In this document: positions 62,723 through 64,000 of the stretch, one piece after another
How the letters are laid out: each line of letters begins with the position of its first letter
Numbering within the stretch: the stretch's first letter is position 1
Assembly: GCA_963924555.1 (NCBI GenBank)
Contig: OZ004589.1
Span: 3,038,001-3,102,000, forward strand
DNA: 64,000 nucleotides
Direction of reading: 5' to 3'
Source: Crambe crambe
Taxonomy: Eukaryota > Porifera > Demospongiae > Poecilosclerida > Crambeidae
Position numbers and translations under genes: made by a program
Notes under the pieces: model-generated
The model's database searches: none
Seen by the model: only the letters and a program-made list of their open reading frames with translations
What the model was told of the DNA's origin: nothing

Positions 62723-64000
62723 ACAAGTGAATGCAAAAAATTTCTTCGAAATAAAAATGTGAAGTAGGGATGCTATTATAACTGCAGCTTCATTATGAAA
62801 ACCAAGTACTGCAGCATCGAAGCAGTATGGCCCAAAAATCTAGCTGGAATATGTATTATAACTGCATGCAAGAGAGTGAACTTAGTGAAGTGACCCTTAC
62901 CCATCATCAAGTATAAGATACTATTCCTACTTCACTCCCATGATCAAGGGCCAAGGGAGTGAAGTAGGAATAGTATCTCGTACTTGATGATGGGTAAGGG
63001 TCACTTCACTAAGTTCACTCTCTTGCATGCAGTTATAATACATATTCCAGCTAGATTTTTGGGCCATACTGCTTCGATGCTGCAGTACTTTGTTTTCATA
63101 ATGAAGCTGCAGTTATAATAGCATCCCTACTTCACATTTTTATTTCGAAGAAATTTTTTGCATTCACTTGTTTGCATTCTTTTTCTTTGTGATTATGAAA
63201 ATTGATAGACACTAAAGGTATAGCTAATGCTTCCTTAATTGAACTAAATTAATTTAATGATCAAATTTTATAGTATTTCATTCCGTTCAGGGAGGAGAGT
63301 TTGAAGGATGATCATCTGCAGTGTAATGGAGTACTGAAAGGAGTGAACATTTAGAAAGTGAACGGCATTAGCTAATTGTTATGTATGTGATCACTGAAAT
63401 AATTATTGAGATGGTACGTATGTCTTGCTTGAGGGAGGAGTATGGGGAGTTTATGCAGTGGCTGTGCATATTTGGTGTAGTGATCATAATAGTGGATGCC
63501 ATCAAATGGCCACATCCTGTGCAGGTGTTATATGAGGAGAACTGCTATTAATTGCCCCACCCCTTTTATGAGGTAATATCCCGAAGATTATTTTCATACG
63601 AGGCCCAGTTAGATTTTAGGCTATCCCTACTTAACCTTTAGAAATTTTTTACGCTCACTTGTTTCTATCTTAGTGCTTGAAGTTGAATGAGGGAGGCTGC
63701 AGTACAGTACTATACAAAGCCAGCTCTACATAAACCTTCTTTTGTAGGTACATACAGTGTCTCTGGTTGAAGAATTTGTTTAGCTATTTAAGTTTGGTTG
63801 ATATGAAACTTTACAGCAACAGCAATGTAAATGACATGTGCATGGCATGGTGAAGTGAGCTGACTACACTACAGCCAAGTACTGGCTATAATGCTATGCT
63901 ACTATAGGATGCGAGCATCTGTACTGTAATTCAGCAAGGAGTGACTGGAACATTATCAGATAATAAATGAAAACCTTGGCTAGCTAAACTTACTTAAGCC
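62723..64000. mobile_element. Palindromic element, forward arm, cut by the window edge
   Basis: Hairpin 62723-63171 nearly identical to 1383-1831, then forward arm 63172-64000 matching 54473-55290. It probably continues beyond the window. It is 8 bp from the previous unit. Confidence 0.8.

Overview
The window is metazoan DNA, most likely from a demosponge close to Amphimedon queenslandica. The reasons are AT-rich sequence full of TAGCTAGC strings, genes split into many short exons by introns often under 100 bp, sponge-style receptor tyrosine phosphatases, and a very high load of short inverted-repeat elements. The species is inferred from style; no search was run.

Host genes. From 1 to about 43.7 kb the minus strand carries a tandem family of receptor-type protein tyrosine phosphatases (RPTPs). 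Two copies look complete: 15543->6000 and 27083->18111. Each has a signal peptide, Ig, Cys-rich Ig-like and FN3 domains, one membrane helix, an active-looking D1 phosphatase domain and a degenerate D2 (WPE loop). Around them lie broken copies: the PTP end of a locus at 1-1166 with its probable Ig-domain 5' part at 2775-4209, now separated by a mobile-element arm; a relic at 39060-39680; and a 5'-truncated copy at 40477-43098 joined out of frame to a copy of the Ig exons.

Mobile region. 28046-38304 is a nest of three elements. An outer element (ends CCCGTGTTGAAC) contains a 7.9 kb element E2 (30284-38219), which contains a pogo-like element (31868-33957) encoding a Psq/CENP-B/PHD protein without a transposase core. 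43700-50599 is a second large element, E1, whose terminal repeats resemble those of E2 (TAYGGWRGCCGAGAAG). E1 has a plus-strand DDE integrase facing a minus-strand IRAK/Pelle-type kinase gene. E2 has the same convergent layout: a decayed plus-strand integrase facing a minus-strand kinase gene that itself starts with an integrase-type N-terminal domain. A DNA-transposon family that carries protein kinases is the most novel system I see here.

The right end, 51.8-64 kb, has no recognisable gene. It is built from long-armed palindromic elements ending in ACAAGTGA, a full 7.1 kb palindrome, a smaller full palindrome and half units, with other elements nested inside, including one flanked by a clean 4-bp TATA duplication.

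The host genes are likely cell-surface adhesion/signalling receptors. The kinases and integrases belong to transposons and show frameshifts in E1, so E1 looks dead, while the E2 kinase reading frame looks intact where I checked it.
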